From Caballeronia grimmiae (GTDB lineage Bacteria; Pseudomonadota; Gammaproteobacteria; Burkholderiales; Burkholderiaceae), in assembly GCF_000698555.1 (NCBI RefSeq), contig NZ_JFHE01000012.1, positions 62,001-126,000 of the forward strand: a stretch of DNA of 64,000 nucleotides. The letters run 5' to 3'. Made by a program: the position numbers and the translations under genes. The notes beneath the pieces are model-generated. The model ran no database searches. It saw only the letters and a program-made list of their open reading frames with translations, and had not been told where the DNA came from. Positions 1 to 9,315 of this stretch are shown one piece after another (the stretch's first letter is position 1; the number at the start of each line of letters is the position of its first letter).

Positions 1-281
1 ATCACCGTTTCGCGGAACTGATCGGCTTGCGCGGCTTCTATGTCGACGATGCCGAGCGCATGGCCGCGGTATGGGATGAAGCGCTCGCGTCGGATCGTCC
101 TGTCGTGATCGAAGTGAAGACCGATCCGAACGTGCCGCCGCTGCCGCCGCACTTTACGCTGCAACAGGCGAGGGCGTTCGCGACGACGCTATTCGAAGGC
201 GATCCCGATCAAGGCAACGTAATCGTCGATACCGCAAAGCAGGTGCTCGGCGCAGTGCTGCCGGGGCACAAGGACAAGTAA
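1..281 (+). CDS. C-terminal end of a thiamine-diphosphate-dependent enzyme (partial)
   Basis: The frame is open from base 3 to the TAA at 279-281, so the window cuts an upstream gene and only about 92 residues are visible. They read as the end of the TPP-binding C-terminal domain of the acetolactate synthase / pyruvate oxidase superfamily: a GFYVDD segment, an alternating hydrophobic strand (RPVVIEVKTDP) and then PPLPPHFTLQQA. In this superfamily the fold decarboxylates 2-oxo acids using thiamine diphosphate and Mg. Which member this is cannot be told without the N-terminal part. An internal TTG at 27 is in frame but is not a start, since conserved sequence continues upstream of it. Confidence 0.75.
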   Translation, partial: HRFAELIGLRGFYVDDAERMAAVWDEALASDRPVVIEVKTDPNVPPLPPHFTLQQARAFATTLFEGDPDQGNVIVDTAKQVLGAVLPGHKDK

Positions 282-297
282 CGCGACGGCGCGGCCT

Positions 298-858
298 TCA
301 GCGCGCGCCGTTGCCTCGCGACCGCCCGCCTGTGCCTTCCGCTTCGGTTTCGGTTTCGGCATCGGCATCGGCGGCAGCGACGTCACACGCCGGCGACGGT
401 CCTTTTCCCGCGTTTGCACCGCCCTCGGCGGCCAGACGCAGATAAGCGGCGGCGAGCCTGCGCAGTTCTTCCTCGCTTGCATCCTCGATGCCGATCAGCT
501 GATTGCTCGCCCTTCGGTGCGACGCGAGCAGTTCGTTCAGTTTCAGATGCAGCGCGACGCTGTCCTTGTTCTGGCTCTGCTGGATCAGGAACACCATCAG
601 GAACGTGACGATCGTCGTGCCGGTATTGATGACGAGCTGCCAGCCGTCCGAGTAGTGAAAGATCGGCCCGGTGACGACCCATACGACGATGCTCGTCACC
701 GCGAAGCCGAACGCATAAGGCGACCCGGCCCAGCGCGTGACGAGACTCGCGAAGCTGTCGAATGCCCGCATCACCGGGTTGGCCTTCGCATAGGCGGGGC
801 TGGTGGTGTCGGGGATGGTGTCGAGTTGGTCGGTCGATGCCTGCTGTCTGGTTTGCAT
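298..858 (-). CDS. Low-affinity iron permease family membrane protein
   Basis: About 186 residues. A mid-region with two hydrophobic stretches (AFGFAVTSIVVWVVTGPIF and VINTGTTIVTFLMVFLIQ) is followed by QQSQNKDSVALHLKLNEL and a helical tail. That NKD-x-ALHLKLNELL block is typical of the bacterial iron permease family (Pfam Iron_permease, FET4-related). Most bacterial members are short two- to four-helix proteins of unproven iron transport activity. The start at 858 has GGAG five to six bases upstream. Alternative in-frame ATG (876) and upstream starts have no comparable ribosome site. The C-terminal tail after residue 150 is rich in A, E, G and R and probably disordered. Transcription diverges from the kinase gene at 1146 across a 287-bp gap. 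Confidence 0.75.
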   Translation of the reverse strand: MQTRQQASTDQLDTIPDTTSPAYAKANPVMRAFDSFASLVTRWAGSPYAFGFAVTSIVVWVVTGPIFHYSDGWQLVINTGTTIVTFLMVFLIQQSQNKDSVALHLKLNELLASHRRASNQLIGIEDASEEELRRLAAAYLRLAAEGGANAGKGPSPACDVAAADADAETETEAEGTGGRSRGNGAR

Positions 859-1145
859 AAAGTTCTCCGTGCTCATAACTTTTGTCCAAGCAAGAAGCAA
901 TCCTTACACGTAACTTCCAGCAAGATTTCCCGCTTTTCGGAAAGAGTTGAGGTGCGCGGGTCACGATACTTGCTGTTGGCCGGAGTCCACCCGGATTCGC
1001 CGTGGCTGCCCCGCTTGCCGATGTCGGGAAACCGCGTGTTCCATGCGAAAATCGCGTGGCTCATTCACCTAGCCACATCCCCAGAACGTCGCTTTTGCGA
1101 GCCGTGCCGCCGCATCGACAAGACCAGCGAGGAGATTCAGCGTCG

Positions 1146-4100
1146 ATGAAGTCCAATAACCTGATCCCGGATACGACAGCAGACGGCGTCGAACCGAGCT
1201 TCCTGCTCGGCGGCGGCGAGATGGGCGTGCTCATCCGTGGCTTCGATTGGACCCAGACCTCGCTCGGCGAACCGGCGCACTGGCCGCAAAGCCTCAAGAC
1301 GGCCATCCGCATCATGCTGACCTCGCGCCAGCCCATCTGGATCGGCTGGGGCCGCGAGCTTCTGTTCTTTTATAACGACGCCTACAAGCCGATCATCGGC
1401 GGCAAGCATCCGCAGGCGCTCGGCCAGCCAACCTCCGTCGTGTGGCGCGAGATCTGGAACGACATCGGACCGCTGCTGGACACCGCGCTCGCGGGCGTCG
1501 AAGGCACGTTCGTCGAACAGAAACTGCTCATCATGGAGCGCAACGGCTTCCCGGAGGAAACGTACTACACGTTCTCCTACAGCCCGATTCCCGACGATCG
1601 CGGCGGCGCCGGCGGCATCATCTGCGCGAACAGCGACGATACGCAGCGCGTGCTCGGCGAACGCCAACTCCTCGTGCTGCGCGAACTCGCGACGTCCGCC
1701 GCCGATGCGCGCACCTGGCGCGAGGCCTGCGAACGTTCGATGAAGGCGCTCCGTGACGCCCCGCGCGACATGCCCTTCGCGCTGCTCTACGCAGCCGAGC
1801 CCGCGAACCAGACGGCGACGCTGGTCGGCGCGTGCGGCATCGCGCCGGGGCATCCCGCCGCGCCCGAAACGCTGCACGCGGGGCAGCCCGGCGCATGGCC
1901 CGTTCACGATGTCCTGCGCGACAACGAGGCGCGGCTCGTGACGAACCTGCAGGAGCACTTCGACGTTGCGTTGCCGAGCGGCGCATGGAACGCGGCGCCC
2001 ACGCGCGCCTTGCTGCTGCCGATCGCGCCGACCGGCGATACCGGTCACGCGGGCGTGCTCGTGGTCGCGCTGAATCCGTATCGCCTGTTCGACGAGGGGT
2101 ATCGCGCGTTCATGAATCTCGTCGCGGGACAGATCAGCGCGGCGATCGGCTACGCCCATGCCTACGACGAAGAACGCCGCCGCGCCGAAGCACTCGCGGA
2201 AATCGATCGCGCGAAGACGACGTTCTTCTCCAACATCAGCCACGAATTCCGCACGCCGCTCACGCTGATGCTCGGCCCGCTCGAAGAGATGCTTGCGAAC
2301 CGCGAGCGCGTCGCGCCCGGCGAGGTGCGGCTCGTCGAGATGATGCATCGCAATGGCTTGCGGCTGCTGAAGCTCGTCAACGCGCTGCTGGACTTTTCGC
2401 GCATCGAGGCGGGCCGTATCGAGATGCATCGGCAGACGACGGACATCGCCGCGTTCACCGTCGAACTCGCGTCGCTGTTCCGCTCGGCCATTGAATCGGC
2501 CGGCGTCGAGTTGCGCATCGATGTTCCGCGTACGCCCATCCTCGCGGACATCGACCGCGACATGTGGGAAAAAGTCGTCATGAACCTGCTGTCGAACGCG
2601 TTCAAGTTCACGTTCGATGGCGCAATCGAAGTGTCGTTGCGCACGACCGCCGATCGCGAAATCGAGATGTGCGTGCGCGACACGGGCATCGGCATTCCGC
2701 AAGCCGAACTGGAACGCGTCTTCGAGCGCTTTCATCGTGTCGCGGGCGCGCCGGGGCGCTCGGTCGAAGGCAGCGGCATTGGCCTTGCGATGGTGCAGGA
2801 GCTGGTCAAGCTGCATGGCGGGCGCATCGGCGTCGAAAGCCGGCCCGGCGAAGGCGCGTGCTTCCGCGTCGCGTTGCCCGCCGCGCAGCAGGCGTCCGTT
2901 CCGCGCGAGTCCGCTGCGCGCGCCGAAGCGAGCAGCGGCGCACGTTCGTATGTGGATGCGGCGCTGCGCTGGAACCCCGATGCGTCCGACGACATCGTGG
3001 GTGCCATCAGCGATATCGGCGGTCTCGTTCCCGCGTTCGACGCGCCGCTCGCGCCTGCCGACGCGGCAACTGCATCGCCCGCGGCGACCGGCCGCGTGCT
3101 CGTCGTCGACGATAACGCCGACTTGCGCGACTACATGCGCCGCATGCTGGCCGCAGCGGGCCACGACGTCGCCGTCGCCGCCGATGGCGCCGCCGCGCTC
3201 GATGCCGCCCGCGCGCTGCGCCCCGACGTGATCGTGTCCGATGTGATGATGCCGCGCCTCGACGGCTTCGGCATGCTGCGCGCGCTGCGTGAGGACGAGA
3301 CGCTGCGCGACACGCCGGTCGTGCTGCTGTCGGCGCGGGCGGGCGAGGAAGCGCGCGTCGGCGGCCTCGACGCCGGCGCCGACGATTACCTCACCAAACC
3401 GTTCTCCGCCCGCGAACTGCTTGCGCGCGTGGCGAGCAATCTGCGGCTCGCGCGGCTGCGGCGCGAGACCGAGCAGCGTCTGCGCGAGGAATCGCGCGTG
3501 CTGGAAGTGCTGAACCGCGTCGGCACGACGGTCGCGGGCGAACTCGATCTTGCGCGCGTCGTGCAAGTGGTGACCGACGCGGCCACCGAACTGACCGGCG
3601 CGGCGTTCGGTTCGTTCTTCTACAACGTGCTCGACAACGAAGGCGGCAGCTACACGCTCTACGCGCTCTCGGGCGTGCCGAAGGACACCTTCGCCAAGTT
3701 TCCGATGCCGCGCAACACGAGCGTGTTCGGGCCGACGTTTCGCGGCGAGGGCATCGTCCGTTCAGCCGATATCACCAAAGACCCGCGCTACGGCCACAAC
3801 GCGCCGCATCACGGCATGCCGAAAGGCCATCTCGCGGTATGCAGCTATCTCGCCGCGCCGGTCATTTCGCGTACCGGCGAAGTGCTCGGCGGTCTGTTCT
3901 TCGGGCATCCCGAGCCGGACATCTTCGACGAGCGCGCCGAGCACATTCTCGGCGGCATCGCGGCGCAGGCGTCGATTGCCATCGACAATGCGCGGCTCTT
4001 TCAGGCGGCGCAGGATGAAATCGCCGAGCGCACCCGGGCGCAGGCCGCGCTGCGGGATCTGAACGAGACGCTCGAGCGGCGCGTGACCGAAGTCGTCGCG

Positions 4101-6008
4101 GACCGCGACCGGCTGTGGGAACTGAGCGAAGACTTGTTCGTGATCGCGAGCTTCGATGGCGCGCTGTTGCGCGTGAGTCCGTCGTGGTCGTCGGTGCTCG
4201 GGATGGACGGGCAGCGCCTGCACGCGCGCACGATGCTCGAACTGGTTCATCCCGACGACGCGTCCTCCGTCACGCTCGAAATCGACCGGCTGCGCGCAAC
4301 TGGCGCGCCGGTGCGCTATGAATGCCGGCTCGCACGCATCGATGGCGGATGGCGCTGGATCGCGTGGACGCTGTCGCTCGATCCGCGCACGCGGCGCATT
4401 CACGGCGTGGGCCGCGACGTCACCGCCGACCGCGAAACCGCCGACGCGCTGCGTCAGGCCGAAGAAGCGCTGCGCATGGCGCAGAAGATGGAGGCCATCG
4501 GCAAGCTGACGGGCGGCGTCGCGCACGACTTCAACAACCTGCTGCAAGTGGTCGGCGGCAACCTGCAACTGCTCGCGAAAGACGTCGCGGGCCACGACAA
4601 GGCCGAGCAGCGCGTGCGCAGCGCGCTCGCGGGCGTGGCGCGCGGCGCGAATCTCGCCTCGCAACTGCTCGCGTTCGGACGACGCCAGCCGCTTGCGCCG
4701 AAGGTCGTCAATCTGGGACGCTTCGTGCGCGGCCTCGACGACATGTTCCGCCGCGCGCTCGGCGATGGCATCGAGATCGAGACGATCGTGTCGGGCGGCT
4801 TGTGGAACACGCTCGTCGATCCATTCCAAGTGGAGAACGCGCTGCTGAATCTCGCGATCAACGCCCGCGACGCGATGAACGGGCACGGCAAGCTGACCAT
4901 CGAGGCGGGCAATGCATCGCTCGATGAAACCTACGCGATGCGCAACGCCGACGTGTTGCCCGGCCAGTACGTGATGGTCGCCGTCACCGATACCGGATCG
5001 GGCATGTCGCCCGAAGTGCAGGAACGCGCGTTCGAGCCGTTCTTCACGACCAAGCGCGAAGGACAAGGCACGGGTCTGGGACTGTCGATGGTGTACGGCT
5101 TCGTCAAGCAGTCGGGCGGGCACGTGAAGGTGTACAGCGAGGAAGGCCACGGCACGACGGTTCGCATCTACCTGCCGCGTGCGCGCGAGGAAGAAGACCT
5201 GGAAACGAACACGGAAGCGGGGCCGGCCAAGGGCGGCAGCGAAACCATTCTCGTCGTCGAGGACGATGAGGAAGTGCGCGCGACCGTCGTCGACCTGCTC
5301 GCCGATCTCGGCTATCGCGTGCTGCGTGCGAAGGACGCGCATAGCGCGCTCGCGATCGTCGAAAGCGGCGTGCCCATCGACCTGATCTTCACCGATGTCG
5401 TGATGCCGGGGCCGCTTCGCAGCACCGAGCTTGCGCGCAAGGCGCGCGAGCGCGTGCCGGGCATCGCGGTGCTGTTCACGTCGGGCTATACCGATAACGC
5501 GATCGTCCACGCCGGGCGGCTGGACGAAGGCATCGACCTGTTGAGCAAGCCTTATACGCATGAAGCGCTCGCGCGCAAGGTCCGGCTCGTGCTCGGGCGC
5601 AACGGGCGTGAGACCGCGGATGTTCCCGCCCAGCCGGCCGAAAGCGCACCCAGACGCGTGCTCTTCGTCGAAGACAACGAAATGGTGCGCACGAGCAGTG
5701 CGGAACTGCTGCGCACGATGGGGCTGGACCTGACGGAAGCGGCGAGCGTCGATGAAGCGATGACGCTGTTGCGCGAGCATCGCTTCGAAGTCTTGCTGAC
5801 GGACGTGAATCTTGCGGGGGAATCGGGCGTCGAACTGGCAATGGCCGCGCGCCGCGAAGCACCGGCGCTCGGCGTGGTGTTCGTGACCGGCTACGAGCTT
5901 GCGTTGAGCGGCGATGAACGCGACGCGCTCCCGGGAGCGATCCACTTGCGCAAGCCGTACGATCCGGACGCGCTGCTCAACGCGGTGAACGCGGCGGCTG
6001 CCGCCTGA
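1146..6008 (+). CDS. Hybrid sensor histidine kinase with two kinase cores and three receiver domains
   Basis: A 1620-residue soluble two-component protein. Order by eye: PAS-like region (about 1-150), GAF-like region (170-330), HisKA with SHEFRTPL and phospho-His 366, HATPase (to about 575), receiver 1 (DD655-656, phospho-Asp 699), GAF 2 (785-950), PAS (986-1092), second HisKA with AHDFNNLL and His 1127, HATPase with GTGLGLSM, receiver 2 (Asp 1417) and receiver 3 (Asp 1553). I see no transmembrane helix, so sensing should be cytoplasmic. The first core is a classic HisKA type; the second, HDFNNLL type resembles kinases of NtrB-like hybrid proteins. The start at 1146 has AGGAG at 1130-1134. 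An upstream in-frame start at 1002 is rejected because the added residues look non-coding. No output regulator lies beside it, and the ligand is unknown. It converges on the DAHP synthase gene. Confidence 0.93.
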   Translation: MKSNNLIPDTTADGVEPSFLLGGGEMGVLIRGFDWTQTSLGEPAHWPQSLKTAIRIMLTSRQPIWIGWGRELLFFYNDAYKPIIGGKHPQALGQPTSVVWREIWNDIGPLLDTALAGVEGTFVEQKLLIMERNGFPEETYYTFSYSPIPDDRGGAGGIICANSDDTQRVLGERQLLVLRELATSAADARTWREACERSMKALRDAPRDMPFALLYAAEPANQTATLVGACGIAPGHPAAPETLHAGQPGAWPVHDVLRDNEARLVTNLQEHFDVALPSGAWNAAPTRALLLPIAPTGDTGHAGVLVVALNPYRLFDEGYRAFMNLVAGQISAAIGYAHAYDEERRRAEALAEIDRAKTTFFSNISHEFRTPLTLMLGPLEEMLANRERVAPGEVRLVEMMHRNGLRLLKLVNALLDFSRIEAGRIEMHRQTTDIAAFTVELASLFRSAIESAGVELRIDVPRTPILADIDRDMWEKVVMNLLSNAFKFTFDGAIEVSLRTTADREIEMCVRDTGIGIPQAELERVFERFHRVAGAPGRSVEGSGIGLAMVQELVKLHGGRIGVESRPGEGACFRVALPAAQQASVPRESAARAEASSGARSYVDAALRWNPDASDDIVGAISDIGGLVPAFDAPLAPADAATASPAATGRVLVVDDNADLRDYMRRMLAAAGHDVAVAADGAAALDAARALRPDVIVSDVMMPRLDGFGMLRALREDETLRDTPVVLLSARAGEEARVGGLDAGADDYLTKPFSARELLARVASNLRLARLRRETEQRLREESRVLEVLNRVGTTVAGELDLARVVQVVTDAATELTGAAFGSFFYNVLDNEGGSYTLYALSGVPKDTFAKFPMPRNTSVFGPTFRGEGIVRSADITKDPRYGHNAPHHGMPKGHLAVCSYLAAPVISRTGEVLGGLFFGHPEPDIFDERAEHILGGIAAQASIAIDNARLFQAAQDEIAERTRAQAALRDLNETLERRVTEVVADRDRLWELSEDLFVIASFDGALLRVSPSWSSVLGMDGQRLHARTMLELVHPDDASSVTLEIDRLRATGAPVRYECRLARIDGGWRWIAWTLSLDPRTRRIHGVGRDVTADRETADALRQAEEALRMAQKMEAIGKLTGGVAHDFNNLLQVVGGNLQLLAKDVAGHDKAEQRVRSALAGVARGANLASQLLAFGRRQPLAPKVVNLGRFVRGLDDMFRRALGDGIEIETIVSGGLWNTLVDPFQVENALLNLAINARDAMNGHGKLTIEAGNASLDETYAMRNADVLPGQYVMVAVTDTGSGMSPEVQERAFEPFFTTKREGQGTGLGLSMVYGFVKQSGGHVKVYSEEGHGTTVRIYLPRAREEEDLETNTEAGPAKGGSETILVVEDDEEVRATVVDLLADLGYRVLRAKDAHSALAIVESGVPIDLIFTDVVMPGPLRSTELARKARERVPGIAVLFTSGYTDNAIVHAGRLDEGIDLLSKPYTHEALARKVRLVLGRNGRETADVPAQPAESAPRRVLFVEDNEMVRTSSAELLRTMGLDLTEAASVDEAMTLLREHRFEVLLTDVNLAGESGVELAMAARREAPALGVVFVTGYELALSGDERDALPGAIHLRKPYDPDALLNAVNAAAAA

Positions 6009-6033
6009 GTGCGGCAGCTATCGTTGCGCGTGC

Positions 6034-7152
6034 TTACCCGGCCCTGCGCCGGCGCACCGCCTCGGCCAGCAACTCCAGCGCCGGTTCCGTCTGCGTCCAC
6101 CCGAGACATGCATCGGTGATCGAAACCCCGTGCTTCAGCGGCACGCCGGGCTTCAGGTCCTGCCGCCCTTCTTCGAGATGACTCTCGATCATCACGCCCG
6201 TGATGCGCTTTTCACCCGCCGACAATTGCCGCGCGATGTCCTCGGCGACTTCGATCTGACGCAGATGCGACTTGTTCGAGTTCGCGTGCGAGCAATCGAT
6301 CATCACCTGCTCGCGCTGACCGAGCGCCGCCAGCGCCGCGCAGCTTGCGTTCACGCTCTCGGCATCGTAATTCGGGCCCTTCTTGCCGCCGCGCAGAATG
6401 ACGTGACAGTCCGCATTGCCGCGCGTTTCGAAGATCGCCGCCATGCCCATCTTCGTCATGCCCATGAACGCATGGCTCGCGCTTGCCGCGACGATCGCGT
6501 CGGCGGCCACCTGCACGCCGCCATCGGTGCCGTTCTTGAAGCCGATCGGGCATGACAGCCCCGATGCAAGCTGCCGATGACTCTGGCTTTCCGTCGTGCG
6601 CGCGCCGATAGCGCCCCACGCGATCAGGTCTGCGATGTACTGCGGACTCAGCAGGTCGAGAAACTCGGTGGCGGTCGGCAAGCCGAGGCCGCTGATCTCG
6701 AGCAGAAGCTCGCGCGCGCGGCGCAGGCCTTCATTAATGCGGAAGCTGCCGTCCAGACGCGGATCGTTGATATAGCCCTTCCAGCCGACCGTCGTGCGCG
6801 GCTTTTCGAAGTACACCCGCATCACGATGAGCAGATCGTCGCTGAGCCGCTCGGCGACGGTCTTCAGCGTCCGCGCGTATTGCATCGCCTGATCGTGGTC
6901 GTGAATGGAACACGGTCCCACGACGACCACGAGCCGGTCATCGCGGCCATGCAGGATGTTCGCGATCCCTGCGCGGCTTCGCTCCACGAGCGATTGCACC
7001 TCGGACGTGACCGGCAGTTCGTCGAGCAGCAGCGCCGGCGAAATCAGCGGACGCACCGCGCTGATGCGCGTGTCGTCGATGCGGGTCGTATCTTGCGTGG
7101 AGTCGGCCACGCCGGCCTCCTGATCGCGAGCGGGATTGTCGATGCGGCTCAA
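6034..7152 (-). CDS. aroG: 3-deoxy-7-phosphoheptulonate (DAHP) synthase, class I AroA-I-alpha type
   Basis: The cytoplasmic first enzyme of the shikimate pathway, condensing phosphoenolpyruvate with erythrose 4-phosphate. 372 residues, about 20 longer than E. coli AroG because of an N-terminal extension. Family landmarks are VVVVGPCSIHD with the metal-site Cys near residue 81, RVYFEKPRTTVGWKG, GARTTESQSHRQLASGLSCPIGFKNGTDG, MIDCSHANSNK and the IESHLEEGRQ segment. The start is TTG at 7152, supported by GGAG six bases upstream; no in-frame ATG precedes it. It could equally be called aroF or aroH: the feedback specificity (Phe, Tyr or Trp) is not read here. It diverges from the HAD gene at 7319. 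Confidence 0.93.
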   Translation of the reverse strand: MSRIDNPARDQEAGVADSTQDTTRIDDTRISAVRPLISPALLLDELPVTSEVQSLVERSRAGIANILHGRDDRLVVVVGPCSIHDHDQAMQYARTLKTVAERLSDDLLIVMRVYFEKPRTTVGWKGYINDPRLDGSFRINEGLRRARELLLEISGLGLPTATEFLDLLSPQYIADLIAWGAIGARTTESQSHRQLASGLSCPIGFKNGTDGGVQVAADAIVAASASHAFMGMTKMGMAAIFETRGNADCHVILRGGKKGPNYDAESVNASCAALAALGQREQVMIDCSHANSNKSHLRQIEVAEDIARQLSAGEKRITGVMIESHLEEGRQDLKPGVPLKHGVSITDACLGWTQTEPALELLAEAVRRRRAG

Positions 7153-7318
7153 AATGGGCTCCGTCGTGCGCTATCAATGCGAGAAAGTGGAATCGGATGC
7201 GGATTTACCGCGACATTGCGGCCAGTCGGCGCGAACATCGATTATCGCATCGTTGCGGTGCGTTGGCCCTCGCCGGAAGGATCGTGCGTATCATGGAGTG
7301 ACTCTTAGGGAGCAGAAC

Positions 7319-7993
7319 ATGCGGATCGAAACATCGTTTCTCTTCGACCTGGACGGCACGCTCGTCGATAGCGTCTATCAGCACGTGCTGGCCTGGAAGG
7401 AAGCGCTGGATGCGGAAGGCATCGAGTTGTCGGTGTGGCGCATCCATCGCAAGATCGGGATGAGCGGCGGGCTCTTCACGAATCAGTTGCTACGCGAGAC
7501 GCACGGCGAGATCAGCGCGGAACGCGTCGATCGGCTGCGCCAGTTGCATGCCGAAGCGTACAAGCGGCTGCGCGCGCAGGTCTGTCCGCTGCCGGGTGCG
7601 CGCGAATTGCTCGCCGCGCTGACGGACGCGGGCACGCGCTGGGCCATCGCGACGAGCGGACGCATGGAGACGGCGGCGGTCAATCTCGAAGCACTGGGCG
7701 TCGATGCGTCGAAGCAGGTCGTCATCACGCGCGACGACGTCAAGTATGCGAAGCCCGACCCCGATCTGTTCCTCGCCGCCGCCGCGCGCCTGAACGTGCC
7801 GATCGAGCATACGGTCGTCGTCGGCGACAGCATCTGGGACATGCTCGCGGCGCGCCGTTGCCGCTCGCTCGGCGTGGGCCTGCTATCGGGCGGCTATGGC
7901 AGCGACGAACTGGAACGTGCGGGCGCGTTACGGGTGTACGAAGATCCGGCCGACTTGCTCGCGCATCTGGATGAAGTCGCGGCGCGGCCCTGA
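7319..7993 (+). CDS. HAD-superfamily phosphatase (phosphoglycolate phosphatase / beta-phosphoglucomutase-like)
   Basis: 224 residues with the four HAD motifs. Motif I is FDLDGTLVDS, whose first Asp is the nucleophile; motif II is the ATSG stretch; motif III is the Lys in KYAKPDPDLF; motif IV is VVGDSIWDMLAA. A helical cap (residues 20-85) between motifs I and II marks subfamily I with a C1 cap, as in Gph and PgmB. Such enzymes hydrolyse small phosphorylated metabolites; the substrate cannot be read from sequence. The start has GGGAG nine bases upstream (TTAGGGAGCAGAACATG). It stands alone between aroG and a convergent SRPBCC gene. Confidence 0.88.
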   Translation: MRIETSFLFDLDGTLVDSVYQHVLAWKEALDAEGIELSVWRIHRKIGMSGGLFTNQLLRETHGEISAERVDRLRQLHAEAYKRLRAQVCPLPGARELLAALTDAGTRWAIATSGRMETAAVNLEALGVDASKQVVITRDDVKYAKPDPDLFLAAAARLNVPIEHTVVVGDSIWDMLAARRCRSLGVGLLSGGYGSDELERAGALRVYEDPADLLAHLDEVAARP

Positions 7994-8022
7994 ACGCTTC
8001 GGACATTCAGGGCCGCGTCGAA

Positions 8023-8469
8023 TCATTCCGCGATGTCCGGCTCGACCAGTCTCGCCAGTTGCAGCAGCGATTCCTGCCAGCCGAGATAGCACATCTCCAC
8101 CGGAATGACGTCGGGGATGCCCTCTTGCACGACGGTCAGCTCCGTTCCGCACGACACCTGCCGCAGCGACACGGTGACGTGCATCTCGCCGGGAAGGTTC
8201 GGATCGTCGAAACGATCGGTGTAGCGCAGCGTTTGGAACGGCACGAGTTCGAGGTACTCGCCGCCGAACGAATGGCCGTGGCCGGTGCTGAAATTGCGGA
8301 ACGACATCTTGTGCGTGCCGCCCGTGCGGGCATCCATATGATGGACCTGACACGTGAAGCCGTAAGGCGGAAGCCACTTCGCGATGGCGTCGGGTTCGAC
8401 GAACGCGCGGTAGATGCGTTCGGGCGTCGCGCGCAAGACGCGTTGCAGACGGACGGTGCCGGTAGTCAT
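8023..8469 (-). CDS. SRPBCC / AHSA1 family protein
   Basis: 148 residues with the START-like helix-grip fold pattern: an N-terminal RVLRATPERIYRAFVEPDAIAKWLPP segment, antiparallel strands and a C-terminal helix (GWQESLLQLARLVE). This is the AHSA1-like branch of the SRPBCC superfamily, which binds hydrophobic ligands in a deep cavity. Most bacterial members have no known function. The start at 8469 is preceded by AAAGGTGAG, and an in-frame extension further upstream is not needed. The gene converges on the HAD gene with a 29-bp gap, so the two are not co-transcribed. Confidence 0.85.
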   Translation of the reverse strand: MTTGTVRLQRVLRATPERIYRAFVEPDAIAKWLPPYGFTCQVHHMDARTGGTHKMSFRNFSTGHGHSFGGEYLELVPFQTLRYTDRFDDPNLPGEMHVTVSLRQVSCGTELTVVQEGIPDVIPVEMCYLGWQESLLQLARLVEPDIAE

Positions 8470-8595
8470 GGTGTGCTCACCTTTCACTTGAAAAACTCGA
8501 CACAGTCTACGACGATGGACCGGCGCCAAAATCGACATCGCGCGAAATCGGACACAATGCAACAGCCGCGTATGGCTAATCCTCCGAGACCTGAA

Positions 8596-8922
8596 ATGAA
8601 CATCGCCTTTATGCGTTCGCCGACGCGATGCGCGCTGGCGTCGACGCTGGCGGCAACGCTGACATTCGCGCTGGCCGGCTGCGCCGCGAGCGGACCGCCG
8701 GCCGACGCAAGACATCTGTCCGCAACGGAATGCCGTGACCTCCTTGCGCTGCAAAATCATGCGCCGCCCACCCGCGAGCGCAACAACAGCGAACTGACCG
8801 CGCTCCGGAAGGCCGGCTACGACCCGTCGAAGTGGTACGACCCGTACTACCCCGACGATCTCCAGGTGGCGCAGCGCCGGATCGCTCGGTGGCTGCAGAC
8901 GGACTGCCAGCAGCCCGGTTGA
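8596..8922 (+). CDS. Small lipoprotein with DUF4148-like region
   Basis: About 108 residues. The N-terminus carries basic residues, a hydrophobic run and the lipobox LAGC, predicting lipidation of that Cys and anchoring in an envelope membrane. The mature part contains ELTALRKAGYDPSKWYDPYYPDDLQVAQ, which fits the pattern of DUF4148 (L..L.KAGY.P...YP...Q.A), a family of small exported proteins expanded in Burkholderiaceae. The start is uncertain: in-frame ATGs lie at 8557, 8572, 8596 and 8611, none with a good ribosome site. 8596 gives the most signal-peptide-like N-terminus. The next gene begins three bases after this stop, so they are likely co-transcribed. Confidence 0.65.
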   Translation: MNIAFMRSPTRCALASTLAATLTFALAGCAASGPPADARHLSATECRDLLALQNHAPPTRERNNSELTALRKAGYDPSKWYDPYYPDDLQVAQRRIARWLQTDCQQPG

Positions 8923-8925
8923 ACG

Positions 8926-9306
8926 ATGCCCTCTTCCATCCGCAATTCGCTGCTCTGGATCTTCGACGCCCTCGAACGCGACGCGACTTACCTGCGCAAG
9001 CGCATGTTCGGTTGCGATGCCGCGTATATCGACGGCTTGCTGTGCCTCGTCGCCGCCGATCGCGAGAAGCCGTGGAATGGCCTGCTCGTGTGCACATCGC
9101 AGGAACGTCACGCCGCGCTGATCGAAGCAATGCCCGCGTTGCAGCCGCATCCGGTGCTCGGGAAATGGCTGTATGTCGCACAGGAAAGCCCCGACTTCGA
9201 AGCGGTCACCGAGCAATTGACCGCGCTCGTGCTCGCCCGCGATCCGCGTGTGGGCGTCGAGCCGAAGCCGCGCAAGCGCCGCGGCACTACGCTGTCCGCT
9301 AACTGA
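8926..9306 (+). CDS. TfoX/Sxy N-terminal-domain-like protein
   Basis: 126 residues, cytoplasmic, no signal peptide. LRKRMFGCDAAYIDGLL resembles the RRMFGGYGVY..G core of TfoX N-terminal-like domains, and the later PHPVLGKWLYV and DFEAV segments fit the same small alpha/beta fold. TfoX of Haemophilus is a competence regulator, but stand-alone N-domain proteins in proteobacteria have no proven role. The last 20 residues are basic (KPRKRR). It starts three bases after the lipoprotein stop without a visible ribosome site, suggesting coupling. It is followed after nine bases by an EamA transporter gene on the same strand. The family call is tentative. Confidence 0.6.
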   Translation: MPSSIRNSLLWIFDALERDATYLRKRMFGCDAAYIDGLLCLVAADREKPWNGLLVCTSQERHAALIEAMPALQPHPVLGKWLYVAQESPDFEAVTEQLTALVLARDPRVGVEPKPRKRRGTTLSAN

Positions 9307-9315
9307 TTGCCCGAC

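Noticed and set aside
1002..1145. Upstream start for the hybrid kinase
   Set aside because: The added 48 residues are Arg/Pro-rich with no PAS similarity, and AGGAG is positioned for the ATG at 1146.
1137..5945. Long open frames on the minus strand (about 800 and 700 codons) opposite the hybrid kinase
   Set aside because: They are antisense shadows typical of GC-rich genes: Arg, His and Ala-rich with no domain, while the plus-strand frame shows a full set of two-component motifs.
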